From: Thalassiosira profunda
Taxonomy: Eukaryota; Bacillariophyta; Thalassiosirophyceae; Thalassiosirales; Thalassiosiraceae
Direction of reading: 5' to 3'
DNA: 13,843 nucleotides
Assembly (NCBI GenBank): GCA_036939355.1
Contig: JALLAP010003625.1
Coordinates: 1-13,843 of the forward strand
In this document: positions 1 to 7,688 of the stretch, one piece after another
How the letters are laid out: each line of letters starts with the position of its first letter
How positions within the stretch are numbered: position 1 is the first letter of the stretch
Translations under genes and position numbers: made by a program
Notes under the pieces: model-generated
Databases searched by the model: none
Seen by the model: the letters and a program-made list of their open reading frames with translations, nothing else
Told to the model about the DNA's origin: nothing

Positions 1-45
1 CTACCCTCGCTCCTTGTGCAGTGCCACGCTTGTGATACTCCTGCC

Positions 46-57
46 ATGCCCTCATAA
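46..57 (+). promoter_or_regulatory. Possible short upstream ORF in the 5' leader of the first gene
   Basis: ATG CCC TCA TAA lies 74 bases before the main start codon. It would be a three-codon uORF if the transcript starts upstream of it. The rest of 1-130 is a C-rich leader with no recognisable TATA box. The transcript start is not known from the sequence. Confidence 0.2.
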
Positions 58-130
58 TTTCACCTTTGCATCGATCAGTGCATCCACCAGCCCAACGATC
101 GCCTGCACCCCCCACCCCCGCCCTCGAACC

Positions 131-1740
131 ATGAAGCTCTCCCTCGCCATCCTCGCCGCCACGGCCGCCGTTGTCTCCGGCAAGCGCGTCTCCAAGAAGA
201 ACGCCGTCGCGAAGGCCGCCGAGACCGACTTTGACAACGTGAAGGTCAAGGCCGACTCCAAGACGGGCCACAAGCTCATGTCCAAGGCCCGCCGCCTCGG
301 GGGCAGCCGCCAGCTGAACCAGAACGACGGCGAGATGACCTGGGTCGCCGGGTACTCCCTCAAGTTCCACTCGTGAGTTTCTTGAAGTATGAGGTGGTTG
401 CTGCGATGTTGGGCCAGTTGTGTTGATATGTATTCTCACCGTCGCTCGTCCAACGCCTCCCACGCTCTCCCACAGCTGCCAGGCCACGCAGAACTACTAT
501 GGAGGACAGTTCGAGGACGGGGACAACAACGCCGACATGAACTACCAGTACTACGGAGGCGACGGCCAGCAGAACCAGAACCAGCAGGGCGAGGAGTACA
601 ACTACTACGTCGATGGCCAGGAGGAGAACGCCAACGCCTACGGTGCCGACGAGAATCAGTACCAGTATGGCAATGGCTACTACAACAACGAGGAGCGGGA
701 CGACTATGAAGGGATGTACAACCAGAACCTTGTCCACTTCAAGCTGTGCCCCAGCGACTCTTGCTGGAGGTGCAAGAACGGAGCCGACTATGTGGTGACG
801 CTGAGCGACTTTGTGGACGCCATGCTCGAGGCCAAGGTAAGTGTTGGATGCTTAGATGCACTAGAATGATGTGGAGTGGCCTCGCCCAGTTCTGCTCACA
901 TCATTCGTTCTCCATCGTACCCTCTTGCAGATGACCGCCGCGCAGTACGACTGCGAGCGCGTCCGGGAGAACTGCTGGTGCGAGGATGCCTACAACGAGA
1001 ACGACTGCCTCGCGAACTGCTACAAGAATGCCGGCATCGACCAGTCCTTGTGCCAGGAGGGGCAGAACGAGAACGAGTTCGACATCCAGGAGGCCCTCGA
1101 GTGCAAGGCGCTGGACGTGGAGAAGGAGGCGGTGGAGCAGTATTATTACTCCAAGATGTATGGCAACCAGAACATGAACAACGGGCAATACAACGGACAG
1201 CAGCAGCAGGGACAGAACTTCGAGGTCGGCGAGGTCTACGTCGGGCCTTACTGCGCCAAGAACGGCAAGAAAATCCTCCTCGGCGCGTTCATGGACGAGA
1301 CTTGCTCTTACCCCGCCCCCGCGGGCATGTACGAGGCCCTCAACTACGGCACCAGCCTCCCTTACTCCAAGCAGTCCATCATCGGATCCGAGTGCATCTC
1401 GTGCAAGGAACCGGCGGAGGTCGATTACCAGAACTACTGGGACCAGCAGGACCCCGACGAGGTCACGGACGTGTGCGAGAACCTGTACGAGATTTCCGGC
1501 AAGTGCGAGGAGGGATTGAGCGGCTACTACGGCTACCGTGACAACTCCGGGTGCGGGTTCATCAACAACATGAAGGCCGGCGGGCTCAGCATTGAGAGCG
1601 CGACGAACATCCCCGCCAAGGTCTTTGCCGGCATCTTCGCCGTCACCACCGGCCTTCTCGCGGTGGCGTCCATGATGCTGTACAAGAAGAACCAGCGCCA
1701 GAACGTCAGCTTGGCTGGCACTGACGGCGCCCTCGCGTAA
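131..1740 (+). CDS. Secreted/type I membrane protein, Cys-rich and Asn/Gln/Tyr-rich, three exons
   Basis: Exons are 131-372, 476-836 and 931-1740 (470 aa, stop TAA). The ATG at 131 follows AACC and opens a clear signal peptide (hydrophobic residues 2-16, ending VVSG). Residues 87-165 are a low-complexity stretch dominated by Tyr, Asn, Gln, Gly, Asp and Glu. Residues 172-260 are Cys-rich (CPSDSCWRC, CWC, CLANC, CQE). A second Asn/Gln tract covers 278-297, followed by a conserved-looking part with VGPYCAKNGKKILLG and ECISC. A single membrane helix at about 431-451 (AGIFAVTTGLLAVASMML) is followed by a short basic tail, predicting a type I topology with a luminal or extracellular body. From memory, the order of motifs resembles a family of unknown function expanded in diatoms and other ochrophytes; I could not search this. 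No catalytic motif is visible. A cell-surface or endomembrane role is inferred. The splice sites are canonical and keep the frame. Confidence 0.85.
373..475 (+). other. Intron 1 of the N/Q/Y-rich membrane protein gene
   Basis: 103 bp, donor GTGAGT, acceptor CCCACAG, phase 2. Splicing joins TC to C as Ser81 and continues into the Cys/Gln/Ala frame of exon 2. Without splicing the frame stops at 376. Confidence 0.85.
837..930 (+). other. Intron 2 of the N/Q/Y-rich membrane protein gene
   Basis: 94 bp, donor GTAAGT, acceptor CCTCTTGCAG with a pyrimidine tract, phase 0. It joins ...MLEAK to MTAAQYDC. Unspliced reading stops inside the intron. Confidence 0.87.
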
Positions 1741-1968
1741 GAACGCTTGTTGTATCAGCTATGAGGGACGGTCTTTATGTTTGTGAGCTCTATTTCTGTT
1801 GTAAAGATACCAAGAATCATGTGTTAGATCCTGCTGGTGGGGCGGAGACTTCCCTTGTACCAAAGCACACCCCCACTTTCTCCGAGTTGCGCACTAAAAG
1901 CCCATCTTGGAGAGTAAAGCAAATAGAAGGTCATTTTGTAGGTCCTCAGACCATTTGTACACTATGTT
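1741..1968. other. Convergent intergenic region
   Basis: 228 bp between the stop of the first gene (+) and the stop of the CLC gene (-). It must hold both 3' ends. It is more T/A-rich than the genes beside it, and no convincing hairpin, repeat or RNA gene is seen. Confidence 0.5.
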
Positions 1969-4089
1969 TCATTTGCCATCTCTCTCAGAAGGAGGGATGC
2001 AGATTGCATCGTCGCTGTCTCCGTAAATCCGAGTGGCCAAATCGCCCCAGCTTACAGGATCCGTCTCGCGATTCTCCTCGTCTAGCCATTTCTCGACAAC
2101 ATCTCCGGTCAGAGAGGCGACGCCTGCAGACGCCATCAGTGGCAAGATTACATCATAGTTTCTTGTGCACTCAAATAGTAGCAGGCTCGCTGTCAGTGGA
2201 GCACGGAATAATGCCGCCAAAACTGACGCAGCACCGACCATGGCAAAAGCCGGAAGCCCGGAAACGCCCTGGAAGATGGGGTATGCCGCCAATTCTGGAT
2301 ATGAGGTGGACATGCTCAGCAGAGAGTCCGAGAGAACGTTGTGAAACCCGGCGCCCAAAACGCCCCCAAGAAACAACGACGGAGCAAATGTTCCTCCAAC
2401 GAGACCACTGGATGCACTGATGGCGGTCGTGACCACCTTGGCCACCAATAGCAAAAATAGATATCCTGTGGGGATATTGTTGTCCCCTAGCAAGCCGTTG
2501 AGAGTCTCGTATCCAAAGAACAGGACTTGCGGGATCCAAACACCAACCAATCCACAAACGACCGAGCCAATGAGAGGCTTCAAATACTTCGGCGTTGATT
2601 GAAATATGCTCCGCAGAACTTCCGGTCCTTCTGCACCGTCGAACAACTGTTTGCAATATTGCGCGGCTCCACTGAAGACGGCTGCCGTTAGACCGGACAT
2701 GGCGCCAAGGATCAGATAGAATGGCAGCTCCAGGAAGGGATCCTTGAAATCGAAGCTGCCCAGTCGCAAGGCGAGATCGCTGCCCAACAGAAGCTGGATG
2801 GTCAGCGCGGAAACAACGGACGCCAAAAGAATGGCGCTGATATTGATCTGCTGCAAGGCCAGTGCTTCTCCTCCGACGGTGGCCACCTTTTTTGTACTGC
2901 CTTTCATTTCGTCAGAAGGTAATCCAATCGGCACCAGCGCGTTCTGTACAATCTCCAGAGCAAAGAAACACCCCGCTAAGGGGGCATTGAAACCAGCGCT
3001 CACCCCCGCTGCAGCCCCACACGCCAACAACAATCTATCCCTTGCCACCTTTCTGTTCGCTCGCTCGACCTCGCTTGTGTCAAAGTCCTCCAGCGAGCCA
3101 AACACCCACGACAGTTTGGAGAAGAGTGCGCTGTTCATTAACAGACGGCTGAAGCTCATTCCTGCCTCGACCGATGGACCTTCCGGTCCTAGACTGTTTC
3201 CAGTGCCTAGCGTGGCAGTAGCCGCGAGGGCTTTTCTGGAGAAGCGCAACAAGTCGTTTCGCTCCGATGGCGGAGGAATGTCGTTGGTGCAGGACACCAG
3301 TTCGGCGGGTGGCGTTGCGTCGACTGCTCGTATGGCGTCAAGATCAACTTCCTTGACTGTATCTCTCAACCCAGGAGGCATTTCGCCCCCAAATCTGAGC
3401 AACGCCCCCACTATCAATCCTCCCACCACCGGAATCGCCGACAAAGGCAGCACCTCGCTCAATCGCAACGAATACGTCAGGATCTCCTCCCCTCCCGAGT
3501 TCAACAGAATATGCGGCAACTCGATGCCATCCCCGTACAACGCCTGTCGGACAAACTCCACAGCGGTCTTGAACACGGCGATGTTGGTGCCCGTAAAAAG
3601 CCCAATCAAGACCGCAGTGAAGAGGATGTACGTCTTCTCTCCCAGCCAGTTCGTCGGCAGCTGTCGCGAGGAGGATTGTTCCGTGATGCCACCGGTAGAG
3701 GTCGATGCGTACGATCGAACTTTACCATCATCTGGTGCGGACGTCAGAGTTTGCATATCCACGTCCATATCCACCTCCAACACTGGTTCACCATCAGATG
3801 CAGTTGCATCTCCGTTTGCTCCATTCAGATCCTCTTCGATCAGAGGCGGCGCCATCCCCAACCGGGTGGACCTTGCAGCAGAAAAGATGCACCATGGGCG
3901 TGGGTGCATGCACCTTGTGAAGCTGCTAGATTGCAACCCGCGCAAACTGCATCGATGTGCATTTCGAGGGAGCAGCGGTGACTGGAACGCGGCAGTTTGC
4001 GCTGCTTGCAATGCAAGCGCCAACAGCGCCGTTTGCAATAAAACGGCCAGCGCACCCAAGCCGGCGCCGAGAGACAGCGGCGCCATCAT
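1969..4089 (-). CDS. CLC: CLC-family chloride channel/transporter, CLC-e/f-like, predicted plastid-targeted
   Basis: Intronless, 706 aa from the ATG at 4089; a second ATG at 4086 has the better context (A at -3, G at +4). The frame stays open to a TTG at 4134 with no further ATG, so 4089 or 4086 is the start. Residues 2-34 are a long hydrophobic signal sequence ending AQTAA|FQSPL, an ASAFAP-like heterokont plastid presequence. CLC landmarks follow: the selectivity loop position reads GGEMPPG (234-240) instead of GSGIP; the gating-glutamate motif GPEGPS is present (Glu303); GFNAPLAGCFFALEIV (366-381) has Ile380 where exchangers carry the inner proton glutamate; GGTFAPS (565-571) is the GxFxP motif; ECTRNY is at 640-645. 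There are no CBS domains. GCFFAxE and the missing inner Glu recall plant thylakoid CLC-e and CLC-f, from memory. Likely role: anion flux across a plastid membrane. It is divergent from the gene at 4344. Confidence 0.92.
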   Translation of the reverse strand: MMAPLSLGAGLGALAVLLQTALLALALQAAQTAAFQSPLLPRNAHRCSLRGLQSSSFTRCMHPRPWCIFSAARSTRLGMAPPLIEEDLNGANGDATASDGEPVLEVDMDVDMQTLTSAPDDGKVRSYASTSTGGITEQSSSRQLPTNWLGEKTYILFTAVLIGLFTGTNIAVFKTAVEFVRQALYGDGIELPHILLNSGGEEILTYSLRLSEVLPLSAIPVVGGLIVGALLRFGGEMPPGLRDTVKEVDLDAIRAVDATPPAELVSCTNDIPPPSERNDLLRFSRKALAATATLGTGNSLGPEGPSVEAGMSFSRLLMNSALFSKLSWVFGSLEDFDTSEVERANRKVARDRLLLACGAAAGVSAGFNAPLAGCFFALEIVQNALVPIGLPSDEMKGSTKKVATVGGEALALQQINISAILLASVVSALTIQLLLGSDLALRLGSFDFKDPFLELPFYLILGAMSGLTAAVFSGAAQYCKQLFDGAEGPEVLRSIFQSTPKYLKPLIGSVVCGLVGVWIPQVLFFGYETLNGLLGDNNIPTGYLFLLLVAKVVTTAISASSGLVGGTFAPSLFLGGVLGAGFHNVLSDSLLSMSTSYPELAAYPIFQGVSGLPAFAMVGAASVLAALFRAPLTASLLLFECTRNYDVILPLMASAGVASLTGDVVEKWLDEENRETDPVSWGDLATRIYGDSDDAICIPPSERDGK

Positions 4090-4343
4090 TTTGCGCTCTC
4101 TCGTCAATTCTGCATTGACGCGAAGCAGCTGCAACGACCAGGGCGGCGACCTACGCCCGCCACTTGCCCTTCGGTCGGCCGTAGGGTTGCCATGGCGCCG
4201 CGAATGGGCGGAGCGAGGAAGCCGCGTCAGGCCGCGTCTTGGAACGCGCAGTAGAGGCGGGCGAAGAAAGCGGGTGAAATGCCTAACAAGCCACCACGTC
4301 GCCTAGCGCCCGCTTCCCTCCACAAAACGAGGAGCGAAGCACC
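4090..4343. promoter_or_regulatory. Shared divergent upstream region (CLC gene / RPMD-repeat gene)
   Basis: 254 bp separate two start codons pointing apart, so both promoters must lie here or overlap the genes. GC-rich elements are visible: GGGCGG at 4141-4146 and 4206-4211, GGCGGGCGA at 4257-4265, and an 8-bp direct repeat GCCGCGTC at 4221-4228 and 4231-4238. No TATA box is evident. Bidirectional promoter function is inferred from spacing only. Confidence 0.5.
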
Positions 4344-5809
4344 ATGAGATTAGACGCCGTCGTAGCCCCCGCGGCCGCGGGCCTCGGCATCTCTGCCGCC
4401 CTGTTGGACCCACAGAGCATCGGCGTCCACGCCTTTCCAGTGTCTGGCGGCGGTCGGCGGCAGCAGTCGACGATAATTGGCCAAGGTCGATGCGAGAGGG
4501 GTTCCACGTATCGACACCGGGCGAGGCCACTGCACTCGTTGTCGTCGATCGACAATTGCAAATCGATATGCGTTGCTTTGGATCGGATGTCGACGGCATT
4601 ATCGTCGCAATCAAGCAGCGATGATTTTATTGATGCCGTCGTTGAGGACAAGACCGCGGGCCTGGCTTTGGATGACGAGGCGAACACCTCGGTGAGAAAG
4701 AATGAATTGCTGATCATCTGCATGTTCATTCATTTGCATTGCGCGTTAGTTTGCTCAATGAACGTTTCCATTGCATGCAATATCACAGGCAAAGAAGCGA
4801 AAGCGGGACATCTTCAAGAAGGCATTGCGCGATTTGGCATCCCTCAGCCTCGTCGACTACAAGTGGCGCTCGGCCCTCTTCAAGAAGAACGAGGCGGACC
4901 GGATGGAGGAGGAGTGGATGGCCGCGATGATGGGCGAGGATGCGTCGTACGCCAGGCCCATGGATGCGGATGACGAGAGGCGCGGTCCTTTGGTGAGAGT
5001 TAGATGCCATCCTGTGCACTTTTCTGCAAACTTGCTTCGGGGATACTCACATGAACTCTTGTCTCTCAGGGGAATGCAGAGAAGAACGCAGTGCAATGGC
5101 TCACTTCTGTCATCGAAGAGGAGGGGAAGCGCGCAAGGCTCATTGCCGATTCGGACGGAGAATTGATCCGGCCCAAGGATAACGCCGAGGGCGGCCCTTT
5201 GTCGGAACTGGAGCGCAAGGCCATTCAATTTCTGAGCGAGATAACCGATTCGGAAGTGGAGCGCGTGCGATCGGGGACCATTCGGCCCAAGGACATGGAA
5301 AATCCAGGCCCGCTGGGCGATGCAGAAGCCAAGGCCACTTTGGCGCTGGATAGGATCATCGAGTCCGAGAAGGTTCGGATGGATCAATCTCGGCGGATGG
5401 GCGGGGAAGCNACGAGGGCAAACTGGTCCGGCCAATGGCTGGTTCGATGAAGAGCGGGCTGGGCGAGATCGAGAGAAAGGCCGTGGAGGACTTGGAACTC
5501 CTGAAGAAGGAAGAGAAGGAGCGCCTCTTCAGCTTGCGACGTTTTCTGGATGAGCGCAGGCCAATGGAGGCGGACAAAGACTCGCCCCTGGGGGTGACAG
5601 AAGCTTTCACTGTGGGCTTGCTCCGCGGGTCAACGATGGTGAAGGCGGTTTTCGGCCGCGTGAAGGAGCTACTGGCCAGCGAAGGTCTTGAGAGCGATGA
5701 CAAAGAGGTGCTACAAACGAGTCTTCCCGAGTCCAAATCGGTCGACGAGAGCCCAGCACAAGAAAAATCCGACGGTCCAGGCTCTGACGAGGAAGACGTC
5801 ACTCCGTGA
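4344..5809 (+). CDS. RPMD/GPLG-repeat protein, predicted plastid-targeted; frame broken at an ambiguous base
   Basis: Exons are 4344-4691, 4789-4992 and 5070-5809, about 430 aa. The ATG at 4344 (context ACCATGA) opens an Ala/Leu-rich segment ending VHA|FPVSGG, which fits a signal plus transit peptide with Phe at +1, though its hydrophobicity is modest. The body holds about five diverged repeats with consensus RPMD(x4-6)GPLGxxExKAVxxL...E..R. They start at RPMD near residue 174 (crossing the exon 2/3 joint as GPL|GNAE), RPKD at 218, RPKD at 256, RPMA in EGKLVRP, and RPME in DERRPMEADKD. Each repeat is probably helical and charged. The frame used from 5070 runs into a stop at 5448-5450. The next repeat is in another frame from 5411, exactly where the sequence has an N, so one base is probably missing there. 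The tail is acidic and ends at TGA 5807-5809. I do not know the function; a structural or scaffold role in the plastid is a guess. Confidence 0.75.
4692..4788 (+). other. Intron 1 of the RPMD-repeat gene
   Basis: 97 bp, donor GTGAGA, acceptor TATCACAG, phase 0. It joins ...EANTS to AKKRKRDIF. Downstream, the frame holds the first RPMD repeat. Confidence 0.75.
4993..5069 (+). other. Intron 2 of the RPMD-repeat gene
   Basis: 77 bp, donor GTGAGA, acceptor CTTGTCTCTCAG, phase 0. It splits GPL from GNAE. The joined GPLGNAE matches the GPLGxxE core of the other repeats, which supports the splice. Confidence 0.85.
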
Positions 5810-5950
5810 GGAAGAACGGGAACATCGAACGTGTATGTTACATTACAAATAGGGACACTCTGCTATGAGAGGCCCGGAAGTATGTGCACTGACAGTTGCT
5901 CCTCCATCCAATGAAGGGCAACGTGATGGTTGGTAGCGAACGCAAGGAGA
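5810..5950. other. Convergent intergenic region
   Basis: 141 bp between the TGA of the RPMD-repeat gene (+) and the stop of the coiled-coil gene (-). No RNA gene or repeat is seen. The two 3' UTRs must be short or overlap. Confidence 0.5.
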
Positions 5951-7075
5951 TCAGCAGCTCGAATGAGAACGTTGGAAGGCCTCGTCCGCCAAGTCATCCA
6001 GGATGCTCGTGAGGTCCGAAGCGGACGCGTCCGAAACGCTGAACGACACGTCCGTTCGGTCGTCCTCGAGCTCGCCCCAGGGGTAGAACCTTTCCCGGGC
6101 CCTCCACCCCTCCGCGTGGCGCTGCGGGCTGCGGCGAAGGCCCTTCTTGAGGATGTCAATCTGCTCGGCGTGGGACTCGATGAGGCCCTCGACCAACTTC
6201 TGGCTCTTCACGCGCCGCCGCCGCTCGGACTCGGCGTGGGCCTCCGACTTGGCCACCTTGTCCTTGCCCTTCTTGTGCATGGCCTTGATGAGGAGTTTGG
6301 CCGCCTTCTTCACCTTCTCCACCTCCTTCTTGGCGCTGACGAGCTCGGCGTCGTGGAGTTGCTTCGAGCGGCTGATGAGGCTTTGGCTGCGCCGCATCTC
6401 CTCCTTGAGCCATCGGAGGACTTCCTCGTTTTGGTCCTCCAAGTTGAGGCGCGCCAGCGAATCGAGAGATCGTCGCTGGCGGCTGGGACTGTACTGCTGC
6501 TTGGCCTTGGGAGGAGGAGAGTCCAGGCTTATTCTGTCAACGTAGTCCATTGGAAACTCCCTCGCGCTCCTTCCGTACGACACGTGGGCTGGCTTTCGAG
6601 CGGCCGAGGCCGTGTGAGGGCGAGACGCGTGCTGCGATCGAGAGGCGTGGGGATGACGCCCGGAAGTGGAGGAGGCAACATTGCGCTTGTCGCCGCCACG
6701 ACGCCCCGAACGCCCGGTCACCACATGAGGCCTCTTCGAACGAAGTTCGCGGCGGTCGATGGAAGAGGGGTGGCTCTCACGGTCGTCCAGCGTCGACAGC
6801 GAGCCCTCGCTGAGGTCGTACCCGCCCTCCTTGAGCGCGTCGACCAGGTGATCAATCTCCGTCGCCATTTGGTAGACGTAGCGCGACGCCAGCGACTTGT
6901 ACGTGCCCGAGGTCTTTTGCTGGTAGTGCTCGCAGATCTTCTTGATCTCGTCCAGCGACGGTTCTGGGAGGTCCCGGAACGAGATGCCGGACGACACGAC
7001 GCCTTTCGGCCCGACGCGGTGCCGCGGCTCCGGGATGAGGATCTCCGTCTTCTTCTTTTGCCCTTTGCGAGCCAT
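5951..7075 (-). CDS. Unrecognised basic protein with disordered middle and coiled coil
   Basis: Single exon, 374 aa, stop TGA. The ATG at 7075 has a good context (ATCATGG). Residues 1-10 are very basic (MARKGQKKKT). Residues 14-85 look like a small folded domain with an amphipathic segment (LDEIKKICEHYQQ...YVYQMATEIDHLVDALKEGGYDL). Residues 95-205 are Ser/Arg/His-rich and probably disordered. Residues 215-315 are rich in Lys, Glu, Arg and Ala with long helical character (NEEVLRWLKEEMRRS, AELVSAKKEVEKVKKAAKLL), a likely coiled coil. The C-terminus (336-374) is acidic and Ser-rich. There is no signal peptide or membrane segment. I do not recognise the family. A cytoplasmic or nuclear cytoskeletal/scaffold role would fit the composition but is inference. 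The opposite strand also has a long ORF, but it lacks these structured segments. Confidence 0.75.
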   Translation of the reverse strand: MARKGQKKKTEILIPEPRHRVGPKGVVSSGISFRDLPEPSLDEIKKICEHYQQKTSGTYKSLASRYVYQMATEIDHLVDALKEGGYDLSEGSLSTLDDRESHPSSIDRRELRSKRPHVVTGRSGRRGGDKRNVASSTSGRHPHASRSQHASRPHTASAARKPAHVSYGRSAREFPMDYVDRISLDSPPPKAKQQYSPSRQRRSLDSLARLNLEDQNEEVLRWLKEEMRRSQSLISRSKQLHDAELVSAKKEVEKVKKAAKLLIKAMHKKGKDKVAKSEAHAESERRRRVKSQKLVEGLIESHAEQIDILKKGLRRSPQRHAEGWRARERFYPWGELEDDRTDVSFSVSDASASDLTSILDDLADEAFQRSHSSC

Positions 7076-7222
7076 GATGCCGACGACGACTGCGATGGCG
7101 GTTCTCGAGAGAAGTGAGGCTGCAAGTGGCCAGGCCAGAAGGCTGAGAATGAGTGAGGCCGCCCATCGTGCAGAGCGTTCATAGCGCCTTTCAATGAGAA
7201 AACTCGATACTCGTTCAAAAAT

Positions 7223-7244
7223 TTCAATTTGAATTCAATTTGAA
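7223..7244. repeat. 11-bp tandem repeat, two perfect copies
   Basis: TTCAATTTGAA occurs at 7223-7233 and again at 7234-7244. The joint forms the palindrome TTGAATTCAA. A looser ATTTGA-rich match lies at about 10760-10780, upstream of the gene at 11012. Confidence 0.7.
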
Positions 7245-7343
7245 ACGGCTTGCAAACCAAAACGTGACTTGGAGTCCTGCGGACCGGGAAATGAGAAGAG
7301 CCTTCCCGCAACCCAAAACCGGGTCAGAGGGTAATAAAGAACC

Positions 7344-7514
7344 GGGTGGCACTGTTTGAGCTATGGAGAGAGTATAACGTCAGCAAGAGGAGCGAGGTGT
7401 CCTGTTCATGCTAGGCGATAGAGTCGAATGTCTCAATCAGTAGCTAGCTCGAGGGTTGGAGGAAGGAGTCGCAAGATCGCCCCCGAATTCTCCAACTCGC
7501 CATACCTGGCGGGG
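7344..7514 (+). repeat. Upstream copy of a dispersed direct repeat (flank plus N-terminal codons of gene 6)
   Basis: This copy matches 10887-11096. The first block (7344-7395) aligns with 10887-10938 with a few mismatches and one 1-base gap. The leader then differs in length; the 11012 copy is about 40 bases longer. The match resumes at GTCGAATG and continues over about 28 codons to GCGGGGGAG. The pair brackets the large repeat gene in direct orientation. Confidence 0.8.
7377..7382 (+). promoter_or_regulatory. ACGTCA (bZIP/CRE half-site) in the upstream repeat copy
   Basis: ACGTCA is the complement of TGACGT, the core bound by CRE-type and stramenopile aureochrome bZIP factors. It lies 46 bases before ATG 7428 and is kept in the second copy at 10920-10925. 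A 6-mer alone is weak evidence. Confidence 0.25.
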
Positions 7515-7646
7515 GAGGGAGTTGCAAGATCGCCCACTGGGATCAGGTCCGATGCAAAGTTGGAAAAGCCCAGCCGCGACGCCTCGGATCGGGGTAGGGA
7601 GGCGGGCACATCTTGTGCACAAGCAGTTTTCAAAATTTCGGGCTGA
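7428..7646 (+). CDS. Short ORF sharing its N-terminus with the gene at 11012
   Basis: This 72-codon ORF runs from ATG 7428 to TGA 7644. After MSQ, residues 4-30 (SVASSRVGG, RSRKIAPEFSNSPYLAGE) match residues 3-29 of the protein starting at 11012 with one change (Phe for Leu). Of 11 base differences over those 27 codons, 10 are silent, which suggests the segment was kept as coding sequence. After AGE the similarity ends. The ORF is in the same frame as the large gene starting at 7689, and its TGA is the only stop between them. It could be a separate small protein, an uORF, a truncated gene-6 duplicate, or a first exon of the large gene. A weak intron candidate (GTAGGG at 7594 to AAAG at 7674, 81 bp) would bypass the TGA in frame, but its donor is poor. 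Confidence 0.4.
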   Translation: MSQSVASSRVGGRSRKIAPEFSNSPYLAGEGVARSPTGIRSDAKLEKPSRDASDRGREAGTSCAQAVFKISG

Positions 7647-7688
7647 TTTGAAAAGAAAGAGCCCACAATCAAAGGAGGACCCCCCACG

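Larger units (their letters stand above)
7076..7427. promoter_or_regulatory. Divergent upstream region of the coiled-coil gene and the large repeat gene
   Basis: This 352-bp stretch has no supported gene. It contains an AT-rich patch with an 11-bp tandem repeat (7223-7244). From about 7344 it contains a block shared with the region upstream of the gene at 11012, including GGGTGGCACT, TGAGCTATGG, ATAACGTC and AGCAAGAGGAGCG. AATAAA at 7333-7338 has no obvious gene to serve. Confidence 0.45.

Noticed and set aside
4090..4134. Upstream TTG as start of the CLC protein (721 aa)
   Set aside because: 4132-4134 reads TTG on the minus strand, not ATG. Nuclear genes rarely start there, and the signal peptide begins naturally at the ATG pair 4089/4086.
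2744..4306. 520-codon ORF on the + strand opposite the CLC gene
   Set aside because: It is the shadow of a strongly supported CLC frame. It has no recognisable domain and a Ser/Pro/Arg-biased composition typical of antisense reading.
5930..7117. 395-codon ORF on the + strand opposite the coiled-coil gene
   Set aside because: Arg/Leu/Val-rich antisense pattern without structure. The minus-strand frame has a good start context and coherent segments. I hold this with moderate, not full, certainty.
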